Positions 25,481-35,140 of a stretch of 64,000 bases of DNA are shown here, piece after piece. Below the pieces are notes generated by a model. The model was not told the origin of the DNA and made no database searches. It saw nothing but the letters and a program-made list of their open reading frames with translations. The position numbers and the translations under genes are program-made. The stretch is from Paraburkholderia hayleyella (GTDB taxonomy: Bacteria > Pseudomonadota > Gammaproteobacteria > Burkholderiales > Burkholderiaceae): contig NZ_QPES01000002.1 of NCBI RefSeq assembly GCF_009455685.1, forward strand, positions 62,001-126,000. Reading direction: 5' to 3'. Position 1 is the first letter of the stretch; each line of letters starts with the position of its first letter.

Positions 25481-26487
25481 ATGTCATCGCCTTTGCTTGA
25501 CGAGCTGCATATCGAACCGGGTTTTCCCCTCGTGATCACGCCTCGCGTGGACGGGTCACTCACACTCGATGCCGCGACGAGCGCGCTGCGGCCCATCGTC
25601 GACGACTGTCTCGAACACGTGGGGGGCGTGCTGTTCAGAGGGTTCGAGGTGCCGTCGATTGATGCTTTCCAGCACTTCGCGGCCTCGTTTGGCGAGCCGC
25701 TCATCGGTTATGAATTCGCCTCGACGCCGCGCAGCCAGGTGGAAGGCGCGGTGTACACCTCGACCGAATATCCCCCGCATCGTTCGATCCCGCTGCATAA
25801 CGAGCAGGCTTACACGCGCGAATGGCCGCTGCGAATCTGGTTTCACTGCGCGCTGGCGGCGCGCTCGGGGGGGCGACGCCGATTGCCGACAGCCGGGCGA
25901 TCTATCGCGCGCTCGATCCGGCGCTGGTGACGCATTTTGCGGGGCGTGAGCTGCTCTATGTGCGTAACTTTGGCCAGGGGCTTGATCTGACCTGGCAGCA
26001 GGCCTTCGGCACGGCCGAGCGCGGCGCGGTTGAGCGTTATTGCGCGGCGCGCGACATCGAATGCCAGTGGCGCATGGGCGACGAGGGCGAGTGGCTCCTA
26101 CGCACGCGCGAGCGCTGTCAGGCCGTGGCGCGCCACCCTCGCACGGGGGAGGACGTGTGGTTTAACCAGGCGCATCTGTTCCATCTGTCGGCGCTCGATG
26201 ACGACATGCAAGAAGCGCTGGTGGATGCCGTGGGTTTGGACAACGTGCCGCGCAACGTCTATTACGGTGATGGCGCACCGCTCGAAGCCGCGGCGCTGGA
26301 CGCGATTCGTGGCGTCCTGGCGCAGCAGCGGGTGGTGTTTCCGTGGTGCACGGGTGACGTGCTGATGCTCGACAACATGCTGAGCGCCCATGCGCGCGAT
26401 CCCTTCGAAGGCCCGCGTAAAGTCGTCGTGGCGATGGCCGAAAGCTACTCCGAGGTGCATGCGCCGCAACTTGCGGCCGCGCTGTAA
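25481..26487 (+). pseudogene. orbG: OrbG-like TauD-family Asp beta-hydroxylase, frameshifted
   Basis: Two overlapping frames together make one protein of about 335 aa. Frame one (25481-25930) starts MSSPLLDELHIEPG and carries the iron motif in PLHNEQAY (His and Glu). Frame two runs to 26487 and carries the distal His in MLSAHARDPFEGPRK and the following Arg. The join falls in a run of seven G at 25867-25873; an eighth G would restore ...ARSGGATPIADS. Family members are Fe(II)/2-oxoglutarate dioxygenases, and OrbG is thought to make beta-hydroxy-aspartate in ornibactin. It may be a real lesion, a reversible slippage switch or a sequencing error. Its end overlaps the orbC start. Confidence 0.85.
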
Positions 26488-27419
26488 TGGAGCGCCTGGC
26501 CGACGCCGCTGCCGTGAAGGTGGCAACGGATTCGATTGCCCTCGCGGCGAGCGGGCTGACGGTGGGCTATCAGGATCACGTGGTGCTGGATGAGCTCGAT
26601 ATTGCATTGCGTGCCGGGCGGGTGACCGCGCTGTGTGGCCCGAATGGTTGCGGCAAAAGCACGTTGCTGCGCACGCTGGCGGGTTTGCAGCCAGTGCGGC
26701 ACGGCACGGTGACGGTAGCGGGTGTGCCGCTGGCGTCGTACCGGCGGCGCGAGCTGGCGCGGACCTTGACCCTGCTGTCGCAGTTCAACCAGATTCCCGC
26801 AGGCCTGAGCGTGCGCGAACTGGTGGCGTATGGCCGTTACGCGCACCGTGGCTGGTTGCGCGGTCTTGCTGAGGAAGATCGTCACGCGGTGGACGACGCG
26901 CTCGCCGCTAGCGGCCTGGCGGACGACGCCGAACGCGATGTCGCGGCGCTCTCGGGCGGTGAGCGGCAGCGGGCGTGGATTGCGCTGGCGCTGGCGCAAC
27001 GCGCGCCGATTGTGCTGCTGGACGAGCCCACGACGTATCTCGATGTGCATCACCAGCTCGATATCCTGTCGGAACTGCGGCGCCTGAACCGGGAGCGCGG
27101 GCTGACGATTGTCTGGGTGCTGCACGATCTGAACCAGGCCGCTGAGTTCAGCGACGAAATGGTTCTGCTGCGCGCAGGCAAGATCATCGCCCAGGGTAGT
27201 CCTGATGTGATCATCAACCCCGCGCCGCTGGAGGCGACCTTTGGTGTGCCGATGCTGCGCATGGCGCATCCGCAGACGGGCGCACCCATGTGCGTGCCCG
27301 CTCATCCTGCGGGCGGTGCCGCGATGAAGACTGCGGTTGCGATGGATAGGGCGAATGCTCCGGATGACGAAGCGTCAGCGCCTTCGACCCTGCCTTCCGG
27401 CGCGGAGCGCGCTGCATGA
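26487..27419 (+). CDS. orbC: Ferric-siderophore ABC transporter ATPase (OrbC-like)
   Basis: 310 aa, FepC/FhuC group. Walker A is GPNGCGKST (about 52-60), signature LSGGERQRAWIA (about 154-165), Walker B IVLLDEPTTYLD (about 174-185) and H-loop VLHDLNQ (about 211-217). The last 40 residues form a non-conserved tail. Its start overlaps the orbG stop (TAATG) and its stop overlaps the orbD start (ATGA), so it sits in a tightly coupled operon. It powers inner-membrane uptake of the ferric siderophore with OrbD and OrbB. Confidence 0.92.
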   Translation: MERLADAAAVKVATDSIALAASGLTVGYQDHVVLDELDIALRAGRVTALCGPNGCGKSTLLRTLAGLQPVRHGTVTVAGVPLASYRRRELARTLTLLSQFNQIPAGLSVRELVAYGRYAHRGWLRGLAEEDRHAVDDALAASGLADDAERDVAALSGGERQRAWIALALAQRAPIVLLDEPTTYLDVHHQLDILSELRRLNRERGLTIVWVLHDLNQAAEFSDEMVLLRAGKIIAQGSPDVIINPAPLEATFGVPMLRMAHPQTGAPMCVPAHPAGGAAMKTAVAMDRANAPDDEASAPSTLPSGAERAA

Positions 27420-29593
27420 TGAGCTTCGTGGCCCGTCGCCGCGTGCCGCGCACGGGCGCGATGGCATCTCCGCGCTGGCGTACCGCCCGGCCCAATCATG
27501 TTGTTGCGCTCGCACTGTCATTGCTGCTTGCGTTAGTGGCCCTTGCCGCATGGCGTCTTGTGCCTGATGGGATGTGGCTGCTGTCTTCCACGCCTGCCGC
27601 GCCGTTCGCCTTGGCGCCAACGGGGCTCGGCGTGAGCGAAACCCATGCGCTGGCGCGTGTGCTGTTGCTCGATCTGCATTTGCCACGCGTACTGGCGGCC
27701 GTGCTGGCAGGCGCTTGCCTCGGTATGGCGGGAGCCTTGTTTCAGGCGTTGACGCGCAATCCACTAGCTTCGCCCGATCTGCTTGGCATTACCGGGGGCG
27801 CGCAACTCGGTTTGCTGGCGGCGATGCTCGTGCCCGCGCTCGCTGGGGTCGCCTCTGTGCCGCTGCTGTTTGTCTGCGGTCTGCTGGCGGCAGCCTGTGT
27901 GGGTGCGGCGGCGGGAGGCTGGCGCGCGAGTCCGCTGCGAATGGTACTGGCAGGCAGTATTTGCATGCTGCTGTTCTCTTCGATCACGACGCTGGTGCTC
28001 GCTTTTTTCGAGCAAAGCATTGCCGGTGTCGCGCTCTGGGCTACCGGCAGCTTGTATCAACCTGGCGCCGCGGGCCTCATCAACGCGAGCGCATGGCTGG
28101 TGCTGCCGCTCTGTGCATTGCCGTTCATCCTGCGTTCGCTCGATCCGCTGGCGCTCGGTGACGATGCTGCCCAGACGATTGGCGTCGCGGTGCCCGCCAC
28201 CCGGTTTTCCGGGCTGGTGATCGCCGTGGGTTTTGCCAGCATTGCGGTGAGCCTCGCCGGGCCGCTGTCCTACGTCGGCCTCATCGCGCCGAACCTGCTG
28301 CGTCACTGGCGCGGCGCGCATGCGGCCCGGCTGGGCGCGCTCGTGCCGTTGTCGGCGCTGGCGGGTGCGTTGCTTGTGCTGGCGACCGATAGCGCTGTGC
28401 TGGCGCTCGATCTCGATGGCACGTTATCGACCGGGGTCGCCATCGCGCTCGTGGGCACGCCGTTGATGCTGGCGATGATTCGCCAGGGCGGTGTGTGGTC
28501 GCGCTCGCCGGGCGGGGCCGAAGCGCCTGCCGTGCAGCCTGCGCGGGGAGGCCTGGGAGCATGGCTCGTGGCACTGCCGCCGTGGGCGGTAGTGGCGGGG
28601 CTCGCACTGGGTGCGGTGCTGGTGCTGGTGCTCGGCGGCTCGCTGGGGGCGACATTCCTGGGCCCTGGACGCTGGCTTGGGGCTTGGGTAGCGGATAGTC
28701 CGAATTCAGCGGCATGGGCCACCGCCGATAGCACGGCGCGCGCGGTGCTCGATGTGCGCTTGCCGAGGTTGGTCTGTGCGTTGCTGGCCGGGGCGCTGCT
28801 CGCGGGCAGTGGGGTGCTGATGCAAAGCATCGTGCGCAATCCGCTAGCGGGGCCCGAGGTGCTAGGGGTGACCCAGGGCGCGGCGCTGGCGACGCTCGTC
28901 GCCTTGCTGTTCTGGCCGCTGGCGACGCACAGCACGATGGCGGCGGCGTCACTGCTGGGCGGCGGCACGACGCTCGCCGTCACGCTTTGGCTCAACCGGC
29001 GCACGCGCTATGCGCCGCTGGCAGTGGCGCTGACGGGGATTGTCATCGGCACGCTGTGTACGACGCTGGCGCAATGGATCATCGTGCAGGAAAGCGTGCA
29101 GCCCGCGCGCTTTGTCGTGTGGCTGGTGGGCGGGACCTATGGCCGTAGCTGGGCCGATGTCCGTGCCTTGCTGCCGTGGTGTGTGCTGACGTTGCCCGCC
29201 TTTGCGTTGCTGGCGCGGCCGCTCGATTTGCTGGCGCTGGGCGACGATCAGGCCGCCGCGCTCGGTTTGCCGGTGGCCGCATTGCGGCCGCTGGCGCTGT
29301 TGCTGGCAACCGTGGCTGCCTGTGCGGCGGTTGCCGCAGTCGGGCCGATCGGTTTTGTGGGTTTGATGGCGCCGCATCTGGCCGCGTTACTCGGTGCACG
29401 CACGCATCGCGTGCGCTTGTGGCTGGCCGCTGCCTTGGGGGCGCTGGTCCTGGCGGTCGCCGATATCGGTGCGCGCACGCTGCTCGCACCGCGAGAAATC
29501 CCTGCCGGCGTGCTCACCGCGCTGGTGGGCGCGCCTTATCTGCTCGCCTTGCTGGTACGGCAGACGCGCCGCGAACGCGCGCGTGGCCGGTGA
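27416..29593 (+). CDS. orbD: Fused FecCD-type siderophore permease (OrbD-like)
   Basis: 725 aa with two tandem FecCD permease halves in one chain, as in FhuB. Half one is about residues 20-350, with ARVLLLDLHLPRVLAAVLAG and GALFQALTRNPLASPDLLG. Half two is about 380-720, with VLDVRLPRLVCALLAGALLA and MQSIVRNPLAGPEVLG. Each half ends with the GFVGL/YVGLIAPNLLRH-type coupling segment. About 18-20 membrane helices are expected. It overlaps orbC by 4 bp, and the next gene may start at a GTG overlapping its stop. It forms the inner-membrane channel for the ferric siderophore. Confidence 0.93.
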   Translation: MMSFVARRRVPRTGAMASPRWRTARPNHVVALALSLLLALVALAAWRLVPDGMWLLSSTPAAPFALAPTGLGVSETHALARVLLLDLHLPRVLAAVLAGACLGMAGALFQALTRNPLASPDLLGITGGAQLGLLAAMLVPALAGVASVPLLFVCGLLAAACVGAAAGGWRASPLRMVLAGSICMLLFSSITTLVLAFFEQSIAGVALWATGSLYQPGAAGLINASAWLVLPLCALPFILRSLDPLALGDDAAQTIGVAVPATRFSGLVIAVGFASIAVSLAGPLSYVGLIAPNLLRHWRGAHAARLGALVPLSALAGALLVLATDSAVLALDLDGTLSTGVAIALVGTPLMLAMIRQGGVWSRSPGGAEAPAVQPARGGLGAWLVALPPWAVVAGLALGAVLVLVLGGSLGATFLGPGRWLGAWVADSPNSAAWATADSTARAVLDVRLPRLVCALLAGALLAGSGVLMQSIVRNPLAGPEVLGVTQGAALATLVALLFWPLATHSTMAAASLLGGGTTLAVTLWLNRRTRYAPLAVALTGIVIGTLCTTLAQWIIVQESVQPARFVVWLVGGTYGRSWADVRALLPWCVLTLPAFALLARPLDLLALGDDQAAALGLPVAALRPLALLLATVAACAAVAAVGPIGFVGLMAPHLAALLGARTHRVRLWLAAALGALVLAVADIGARTLLAPREIPAGVLTALVGAPYLLALLVRQTRRERARGR

Positions 29594-29604
29594 GTGGGTG
29601 GCCG

Positions 29605-30420
29605 ATGGGACAACGGACGCCACGCTCTGCTCCTCGCGCGCAGCCCTTCTCGGCATGGTTGTCCGCCTCACCCCTGGCGGACTATGCCGCAGGCGTGTGG
29701 CTGGGCCCGGTGCCGGAGGCCGTGCAGCAGGATCGAGACAGTGTCTGCATACCGCTGGCACAGCTCGCGCAACAACGCGAGGTACTGCTTGAGACGATGG
29801 TGCAGCATTACGGCGGCGACCCGCAGCGGCATGCGCGGGCGCTGCTCTCGCAATGGAGCAAATACTATTTCCGCCTGGTCGTGCCTGCTGCGCTGCTGGC
29901 TGCGCTGGTGCTGCAACGCCCCCTGCGCATGAGCCCCGCGCAATGCACGCTGGTGTTGCGCGATGGCCTGCCCGATGCGCTTTATCTCAGCGCCGATGCG
30001 CTGGGGGCGGTCACGGCCGATCCGGCGCAGCGTTACGCCTCGTTGTGTGAAACGCATTTGCCTGCGGTGATCGGCATGCTGGCGAGCTTGACGCACATCG
30101 CGCCGCGCGTGCTGTGGAGCAATGCGGGCAATCTGCTGGACTGGCTCTTCGAGCAATGCGCCGCGCTACCGGATGCCGAACGTGACGCGGCATGGCTCTT
30201 CAGTGCGCGCACGCTGGCTTCAAATGCTGAACCTAACCCGCTGCGCTGCCCCGTGCGCTGGGTCACGCCATGTTCGACGCAACTCCCCACGCCGTTTCGT
30301 GTGCGCCGCGTGTGCTGCGTGCGCTATGAAATCCCAGGAGAAGACTCGCTGTGTTCAAGTTGCCCGCTGCTATTAACGCTGAGCGAAGACGAACTCGCAC
30401 GCCAGCAGGCGGTGCAATGA
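29605..30420 (+). CDS. orbF: FhuF-like ferric siderophore reductase (OrbF-like)
   Basis: 271 aa from the ATG at 29605. A GTG at 29590 overlapping the orbD stop is an equally possible start; a longer open frame back to 29176 is only GC bias. The C-terminus has the FhuF [2Fe-2S] ligand set CC-x11-CxxC (VCCVRYEI...LCSSCPL, about 243-262). The middle part is the FhuF domain (YYFRLVVPAALLAALVL). It should release iron in the cytoplasm by reducing Fe(III)-siderophore. The spacing of 11 instead of 10 between Cys pairs is a small deviation from E. coli FhuF. Confidence 0.88.
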   Translation: MGQRTPRSAPRAQPFSAWLSASPLADYAAGVWLGPVPEAVQQDRDSVCIPLAQLAQQREVLLETMVQHYGGDPQRHARALLSQWSKYYFRLVVPAALLAALVLQRPLRMSPAQCTLVLRDGLPDALYLSADALGAVTADPAQRYASLCETHLPAVIGMLASLTHIAPRVLWSNAGNLLDWLFEQCAALPDAERDAAWLFSARTLASNAEPNPLRCPVRWVTPCSTQLPTPFRVRRVCCVRYEIPGEDSLCSSCPLLLTLSEDELARQQAVQ

Positions 30421-31535
30421 GCGGCTCGCCACGTCGAACCCTGGCTGCCGTGGCGCGGCGGGCGAGGCTGACATTGACGCTCGTGGCCATGCTCGTGACG
30501 GCAACGGCAGCCCACGCGCAAGCAGACGCCCGCATGACATCGCACTCTGCCGCTGAGGTTCCGGCTCCGGCTCCGGCTTGCCTGCCGCTGGCACGCAATC
30601 CCACGGTATCGCAGGCGAGTGCCGCATTGCCGTCTCGGCCCCGGCGCATCGTCGTGCTGGAATTCATGTTTGCCGAAGCGCTGGCTGCGCTGGATCTGAC
30701 ACCCGTGGGGATGGTCGATGTCGCGTACTACCCCAGCTGGATTGGCTACGACAACGCGCGTTTGCACACGGTGCCCGACGTCGGCACGCGTCAGGAGCCT
30801 AGCCTCGAAGCGATTGCAGCGCTTAAGCCCGATCTTGTGATTGGCGTGGGTTTTCGTCATGCACCGATCTTTGCCGCGCTCGATTCGATTGCGCCAACGG
30901 TGCTGTTCCAGTTCAGCCCAGACCCGGTTAGGCCCGCGCATCAACCCGCGCATGACGGCCCAGCGGTGACGACCCAGCTTGACTGGGCGCGGCAGATTTT
31001 CCGCACGATAGCGTGCATGACCGGGCGCGAAGCCGAGGCACGCCGGGTTGAACGCATGCTCGACGAAGGCCTCGCGCGCGATGCGCGACGGCTGGCTGCG
31101 GCACACCGTCAAGGCGAACCGCTGGTGCTGCTACAGGAGCTGGGCTTGCCCGACCGCTACTGGGCCTATACCGGCAACAGCATGGCGGGCGGTGTGGCGC
31201 GCGTGCTCGGGCTGCCGTTGTGGCCCCGCCAGCCGAGCCGCGAAGGCACGCGTTACGTCACGTCCGAAGACTTGCTGCGGCAGCCGCAGGCCACGGTGTT
31301 GATGGTGAGCGCGACGGGGCCGGAGGTCGCGCTCGCCGCGAAGCTGACATCACCGGTCTGGCGCTTCGTTCCCGCGCGGCGTGCAGGCCGGGTGGCGCTG
31401 ATCGAACGTAACGTGTGGGGCTTTGGCGGGCTGATGTCTGCCTTGCGGCTGGCCGATACCATGACCGATGCGTTGCTGGCGTTGCCGCCCCCCTCAACCC
31501 TGGCGCCTGTGCCCGTCCAGCCCCAGGGCGAATGA
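30417..31535 (+). CDS. orbB: Periplasmic ferric-siderophore binding protein (OrbB-like)
   Basis: 372 aa from the ATG at 30417, which overlaps the orbF stop (ATGA). An N-terminal signal peptide ends near ATAAHAQA (about 27-34); the SPRR start could also be read as Tat-like. The class III binding-protein (FhuD/FecB) fold follows: RRIVVLEFMFAEALAALDL (about 76-94), PSLEAIAALKPDLVIG (about 125-140), NSMAGGVARVLGL and a final ALIERNVWGFGG block. It delivers ferric siderophore to OrbD-OrbC. It is the last gene of the first operon. The convergent ankyrin gene D ends 172 bp further on, where the locus is interrupted. Confidence 0.92.
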   Translation: MSGSPRRTLAAVARRARLTLTLVAMLVTATAAHAQADARMTSHSAAEVPAPAPACLPLARNPTVSQASAALPSRPRRIVVLEFMFAEALAALDLTPVGMVDVAYYPSWIGYDNARLHTVPDVGTRQEPSLEAIAALKPDLVIGVGFRHAPIFAALDSIAPTVLFQFSPDPVRPAHQPAHDGPAVTTQLDWARQIFRTIACMTGREAEARRVERMLDEGLARDARRLAAAHRQGEPLVLLQELGLPDRYWAYTGNSMAGGVARVLGLPLWPRQPSREGTRYVTSEDLLRQPQATVLMVSATGPEVALAAKLTSPVWRFVPARRAGRVALIERNVWGFGGLMSALRLADTMTDALLALPPPSTLAPVPVQPQGE

Positions 31536-31707
31536 GCCGGGAAGGCGCTTGCCGATTTCGGTTCTCGAAGTGGGGGCTTTCGTTGACAGGTTCATTGACG
31601 CGATTTGTTCCAGATGCTGCTGGCGCTCGGCCTTCGACGCTCTCTTGAGGTTTCTGACCGGCATGACTGAAACGGCGGTGCGTCACGCGCGGCCGGATCG
31701 TGTTTTC

Positions 31708-33258
31708 CTATTGTGTGGTGTGAAGAGACGCTGCGACGCTCGCGGTGTAAATGCCGAGTGCGATGAGGCGTGGAGGGGTCCATAGACGACGCTCGCTCAT
31801 GTACTCACGGATGGCCCTGGCGTGACCGGCATGCTCCATTTTTTTCATCAGATTGCCTTTGAGCCACTGCATTTCTGGAGCGGGTTGGGCCTCATCCGGG
31901 TTGAAAGGATTTTTAAAAAGCTCGAGGTACATCTCGGGATAAACCGAATCTTTGAGGTATGACTCCAGCCATGTCACATAAGCCAAGCCATCAGGCTGTG
32001 ACTGGTCGATTGTGACGATGGCATGCAACATGATGTGCGCCAGTATTTTTTCAAACGCTATCTGTTTAGCGGCGGATGATATTTTCAAAAGCGGGCGGAT
32101 TTTCGTCAGCAAATTCTGCAATTGAATATGCAACTCTTTGACAGGATAAAAAGACAGATAGTTATTGAGTGGCTGAAATTCGTTCAGCTTGATGGCGATT
32201 TCCATCAATGCGAGCGGCGCGAGCGGAAAATGGATCTTGCCCTCTTGAACAAAACCAAAGCTAAACAGAATCTGCTGCAGTATCACGTCGTTGTGATATA
32301 TCGCATCAGCCAGCAGGCTGACCTCGCCGGTACAAATGGCGCTCATGCCTCGTGTCCGGATAGCGGTAATCAGATCGTCGGCCGGCTCCGCTATTCCTGA
32401 GCCGTAATTGAGATTCAACGGGGTTTGATGTGTCTTGTTGCGTAGCCATGGTGTGGCTCCCTTTTTCAGCAACGTTAAAACCGTCCGGATATCATCGTTT
32501 CTTGCCGCGTAATGCAAAGGCGTATTGCCCTTGTTATCAGGTTGATCAACGAGTCCGAGCTTCCGTTTGCTCAAGGTCCGGATGAGCATCGTAAAAGTGG
32601 AATCGGACATCCGGTTTTTATACTTGATAGCCACATGGAGTGGTGACCTTCCCGCCCGGTCCTTAAGGTTCAGGCAGAGATTGGGCCACTTGAGCAGTAG
32701 TGTCAGGATGTCGGCATTGCCAGTCTTGAGCGCGGTATGCAGGAGCGGGCTACGCTCGTCGATCTCGGCATCCGGATCGAGCGGTAACCCCATCCCGTCA
32801 GGCTCCATGTTCTCAAGTGCGGTGTACGGCGGCAGTACGGTATTCGGATTGGCACCGTGATCTAAAAACTGTTTGAGCAGGTCAGGCCTCTGGAATTTAA
32901 CGGTTTGATGCAGATTGTATGCCGTTATCCAGTCCTGTTTCCGCGTGTATCCCGGCACTTCGTGCCAGCACTTTATTGGCTTGACCGTTTGGGGCGCGTG
33001 GCTGGCTTTCGGTGGCTCAATCACGGTTGGTGTGACGTGATTTTTATGGCTGTCGTTCAAGCTGTCGCCAGACTCATCGTTATCTGCCGGATTTTCAGGA
33101 ACGCATTGAAAACCGTATTTACGCAGATAGAGTTGGGGAACGAGAGAGGCTTTACCTTCTTCTTCAGCGCCGATCTGATGCGTCCGTGTTATGACGTCCT
33201 GCGCTTGAGCGCCCGTGAGCGGATGGGTCGCTTGACGACGCTGCATAGTTATTGTCAC
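31708..33258 (-). CDS. Ankyrin-repeat protein D, 516 aa
   Basis: Residues 1-110 are polar with no Sec signal. Ankyrin repeats span about 115-285 (ERSPLLHTALKTGNADIL, GRSPLHVAIKY, GNTPLHYAARNDDIRTVL). The post-ankyrin module lies at about 405-475 (LAHIMLHAIVTID, then VYPEMYLELF and WLKGNLMKKM). An earlier similar block at 345-390 hints that the module may be duplicated. The C-terminus is a hydrophobic stretch. Only a degenerate promoter element (GGTCA-N16-GTTAC at 33318-33343) and an inverted repeat lie upstream. It is the first gene of the island that splits the siderophore locus and is convergent with orbB. Function unknown. Confidence 0.85.
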   Translation of the reverse strand: MTITMQRRQATHPLTGAQAQDVITRTHQIGAEEEGKASLVPQLYLRKYGFQCVPENPADNDESGDSLNDSHKNHVTPTVIEPPKASHAPQTVKPIKCWHEVPGYTRKQDWITAYNLHQTVKFQRPDLLKQFLDHGANPNTVLPPYTALENMEPDGMGLPLDPDAEIDERSPLLHTALKTGNADILTLLLKWPNLCLNLKDRAGRSPLHVAIKYKNRMSDSTFTMLIRTLSKRKLGLVDQPDNKGNTPLHYAARNDDIRTVLTLLKKGATPWLRNKTHQTPLNLNYGSGIAEPADDLITAIRTRGMSAICTGEVSLLADAIYHNDVILQQILFSFGFVQEGKIHFPLAPLALMEIAIKLNEFQPLNNYLSFYPVKELHIQLQNLLTKIRPLLKISSAAKQIAFEKILAHIMLHAIVTIDQSQPDGLAYVTWLESYLKDSVYPEMYLELFKNPFNPDEAQPAPEMQWLKGNLMKKMEHAGHARAIREYMSERRLWTPPRLIALGIYTASVAASLHTTQ

Positions 33259-33296
33259 TGCAAGATTCCTGTTAAAGCGCGGTAAAACACACTGCT

Positions 33297-33319
33297 ACTT
33301 CATGATTAATTCATGAAGT
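33297..33319. repeat. Perfect 9-bp inverted repeat upstream of gene D
   Basis: ACTTCATGA (33297-33305) and TCATGAAGT (33311-33319) flank TTAAT. It lies 39-61 bp before the start of gene D and partly overlaps the GTTAC-like half-site. It could be an operator; no T-run suggests a terminator. Confidence 0.6.
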
Positions 33320-33343
33320 AACGATTATTCGAAGGGCGTGACC
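33318..33343 (-). promoter_or_regulatory. Degenerate promoter element before gene D
   Basis: GTTACTT is present on the minus strand at 33322-33316, like the downstream half of the intact copies. The upstream half is GGTCA (33343-33339) instead of GGAAC, at a 16-base spacing. It is a possible weak or decayed member of the set. Confidence 0.3.
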
Positions 33344-33497
33344 ATGCCCTCCCCTCAGCACGGATTGCTGGAGATGAATGACATGGCGTGGGGGTTTGAA
33401 GGGTTTATTCCCCGGCGCAATACGGGGAAAAAGCAGGGGTGCGGCGTTGCCCGGATAGCCGCGCTTTTCTTGCTGTTACCGGTTCGTCAAACGTTCA

Positions 33498-34904
33498 TCA
33501 AAACGGGGAACTCGTTATCTTGGCCATGAGCGGGCTAATTTCACTGATGGACTTTTGTGGATCAAATGATGGCTTTTTCATCATTTCAAGTTTTTTCTTC
33601 AGCGCGGACAGATTCGTCTTGTCAGACAGATGCGTCGAGTGGTCAATGAGTATGCCCAGCGCACGCGCGAGGCGCAGATACTGCAACGCGATATCAGCGC
33701 TCCGCGCGTCTTTTCTCTGAACTTTGGCGTGGGCGCTGGCAAGTTGATTCATCATGCCCGTCAACGTGTTGAGTACGCTAAAGGCTGCAGATTCTTTCAT
33801 TTCGACGCACTTCAAAATCACGTTAAGACGCTCATGCAGATAGTTTTCCATCATCGTGAAATGTTCTGGGCCTGCATTGAATTCGAATCCGAATCCGCCC
33901 TGGCGCTGATCGGTCGAGGCGGGATAAAGCCCGAACTTTTTCAACATTGTTTCGAGGTCAGCCAGGCAAGCATCGATGCAGCGGGTGTCTGACAGGGCAC
34001 AAGGGGTTTTTTCTAACAACGCGTAAAACACTTTTACCCGTGTTTCCATCTGCTGGATGGAGCGGCAAAAATCTTCTGCGCTGCGTTTTTCGGGCTGAAT
34101 TTCGAACAGCCTCGCAAAGAGCGTGTTCGGGTCCATCGATTGCACGAGTTTCTGTGCCAACTTGTTTTGGAGCTGGAGTCTTTGAGTTTCTTTTTTTGCC
34201 AGTGCGTCAAAGCCACTATCCAGATACCACGTCAGGACAAACTCCAAATCCGCGCCATCATCGAGTAAAAACGATACCGCTGTGGTGAACGCCACGCTGT
34301 CTGTTATGGGCTGGCTGAATAGCAATTCACTGACCAGGCTATTTTTCTTCTTGTTCTCGGGGTCCACATACGCGCCGTGCTGAACCAGCATCTCGATGTA
34401 TTGCAGGTTGCCGCAGCGGATGGTGGCGCGCAGGGCCGTCTCGCCATGGGAATTAATTTCGTTGGGTTTAATCGCCGGATTATCCAGCAGCCACTGGACA
34501 CTCTTGGAGAGGTTGTGCTGGAGTGCGAGATGCAACGGAAAATTATCTGATTGCAGCAGTTGAATGTCAGATGCGGGCGGAAGTTTATGGGCATTGACGG
34601 GCGACTTTAGCGCTTCGCGGACGATATCGGCATTGCTCTGCTGAACAGGCTCGCCGCTCTTCAAGCGCCTGTTCTGCTGAGAATAATCCCGGACAGTAGT
34701 TGAGGCTTTTTTAATCGCGCCGGATTGCTTGCAATTAAGCGGACCTGTGCCTGGAATTCGCGTTTCCGTTGTATGAGTCCGTGGCGGACCCTGTGGCGGC
34801 AACGAAACCGTGCCATTCGCTTGAGGATTCGTCGAGGTGGACGAGGTGAAGTTGGGCCGTGGAGAGTGAGGGGAGGAGATGGGCAAAACGTTCTTGCTGG
34901 ACAT
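33498..34904 (-). CDS. Ankyrin-repeat protein E, 468 aa
   Basis: The N-terminal 110 residues are Ser/Thr/Pro/Gln-rich and look disordered (SSPHSPRPNFTSSTSTNPQA), a common feature of translocated effectors. Ankyrin repeats are at about 117-185 (NFPLHLALQHNLSKSVQWLL, GETALRATIRCGNLQYIEML). A degenerate post-ankyrin module is at about 207-255 (FVLTWYLDSGF, LQNKLAQKL). The second half (about 260-468) is helical and unassigned. A GGAAC-N16-GTTAC element lies 48-74 bp before the start. Base composition is less GC-rich than the siderophore genes on either side. Function unknown. Confidence 0.85.
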   Translation of the reverse strand: MSSKNVLPISSPHSPRPNFTSSTSTNPQANGTVSLPPQGPPRTHTTETRIPGTGPLNCKQSGAIKKASTTVRDYSQQNRRLKSGEPVQQSNADIVREALKSPVNAHKLPPASDIQLLQSDNFPLHLALQHNLSKSVQWLLDNPAIKPNEINSHGETALRATIRCGNLQYIEMLVQHGAYVDPENKKKNSLVSELLFSQPITDSVAFTTAVSFLLDDGADLEFVLTWYLDSGFDALAKKETQRLQLQNKLAQKLVQSMDPNTLFARLFEIQPEKRSAEDFCRSIQQMETRVKVFYALLEKTPCALSDTRCIDACLADLETMLKKFGLYPASTDQRQGGFGFEFNAGPEHFTMMENYLHERLNVILKCVEMKESAAFSVLNTLTGMMNQLASAHAKVQRKDARSADIALQYLRLARALGILIDHSTHLSDKTNLSALKKKLEMMKKPSFDPQKSISEISPLMAKITSSPF

Positions 34905-34952
34905 TCATATTCCTGTATCGGGATGCAGATGTTGCGCTATCTGGATCACTAA

Positions 34953-34978
34953 GTAACGGGGGCCATATAAAACGTTCC
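34953..34978 (-). promoter_or_regulatory. GGAAC-N16-GTTAC element before gene E
   Basis: On the minus strand GGAAC (34978-34974) and GTTAC (34957-34953) are 16 bases apart, in the context GGAACGTTT and GTTACTTAG. It ends 48 bp before the start of gene E. The 335-341 bp gap 34905-35245 between the divergent genes E and F also holds the separate copy for gene F. Confidence 0.8.
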
Positions 34979-35140
34979 ATTAAATTTGGCGGTTGATGCA
35001 CGAAATCGACATTTTTTGGAAGATGACCTGCTTTCAGCACAACCCCGTGTCCACTTGCATGCTGTTCTTGCCGGTGAGTTTGATCTCAATGTTGTCACCG
35101 CTATTTTCTGGCAATGGGCGAGCATTCCGACAAGGATGGA

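Noticed and set aside
29176..29604. 5' extension of the orbF frame
   Set aside because: It lies entirely inside orbD, and FhuF proteins are about 250-280 aa.
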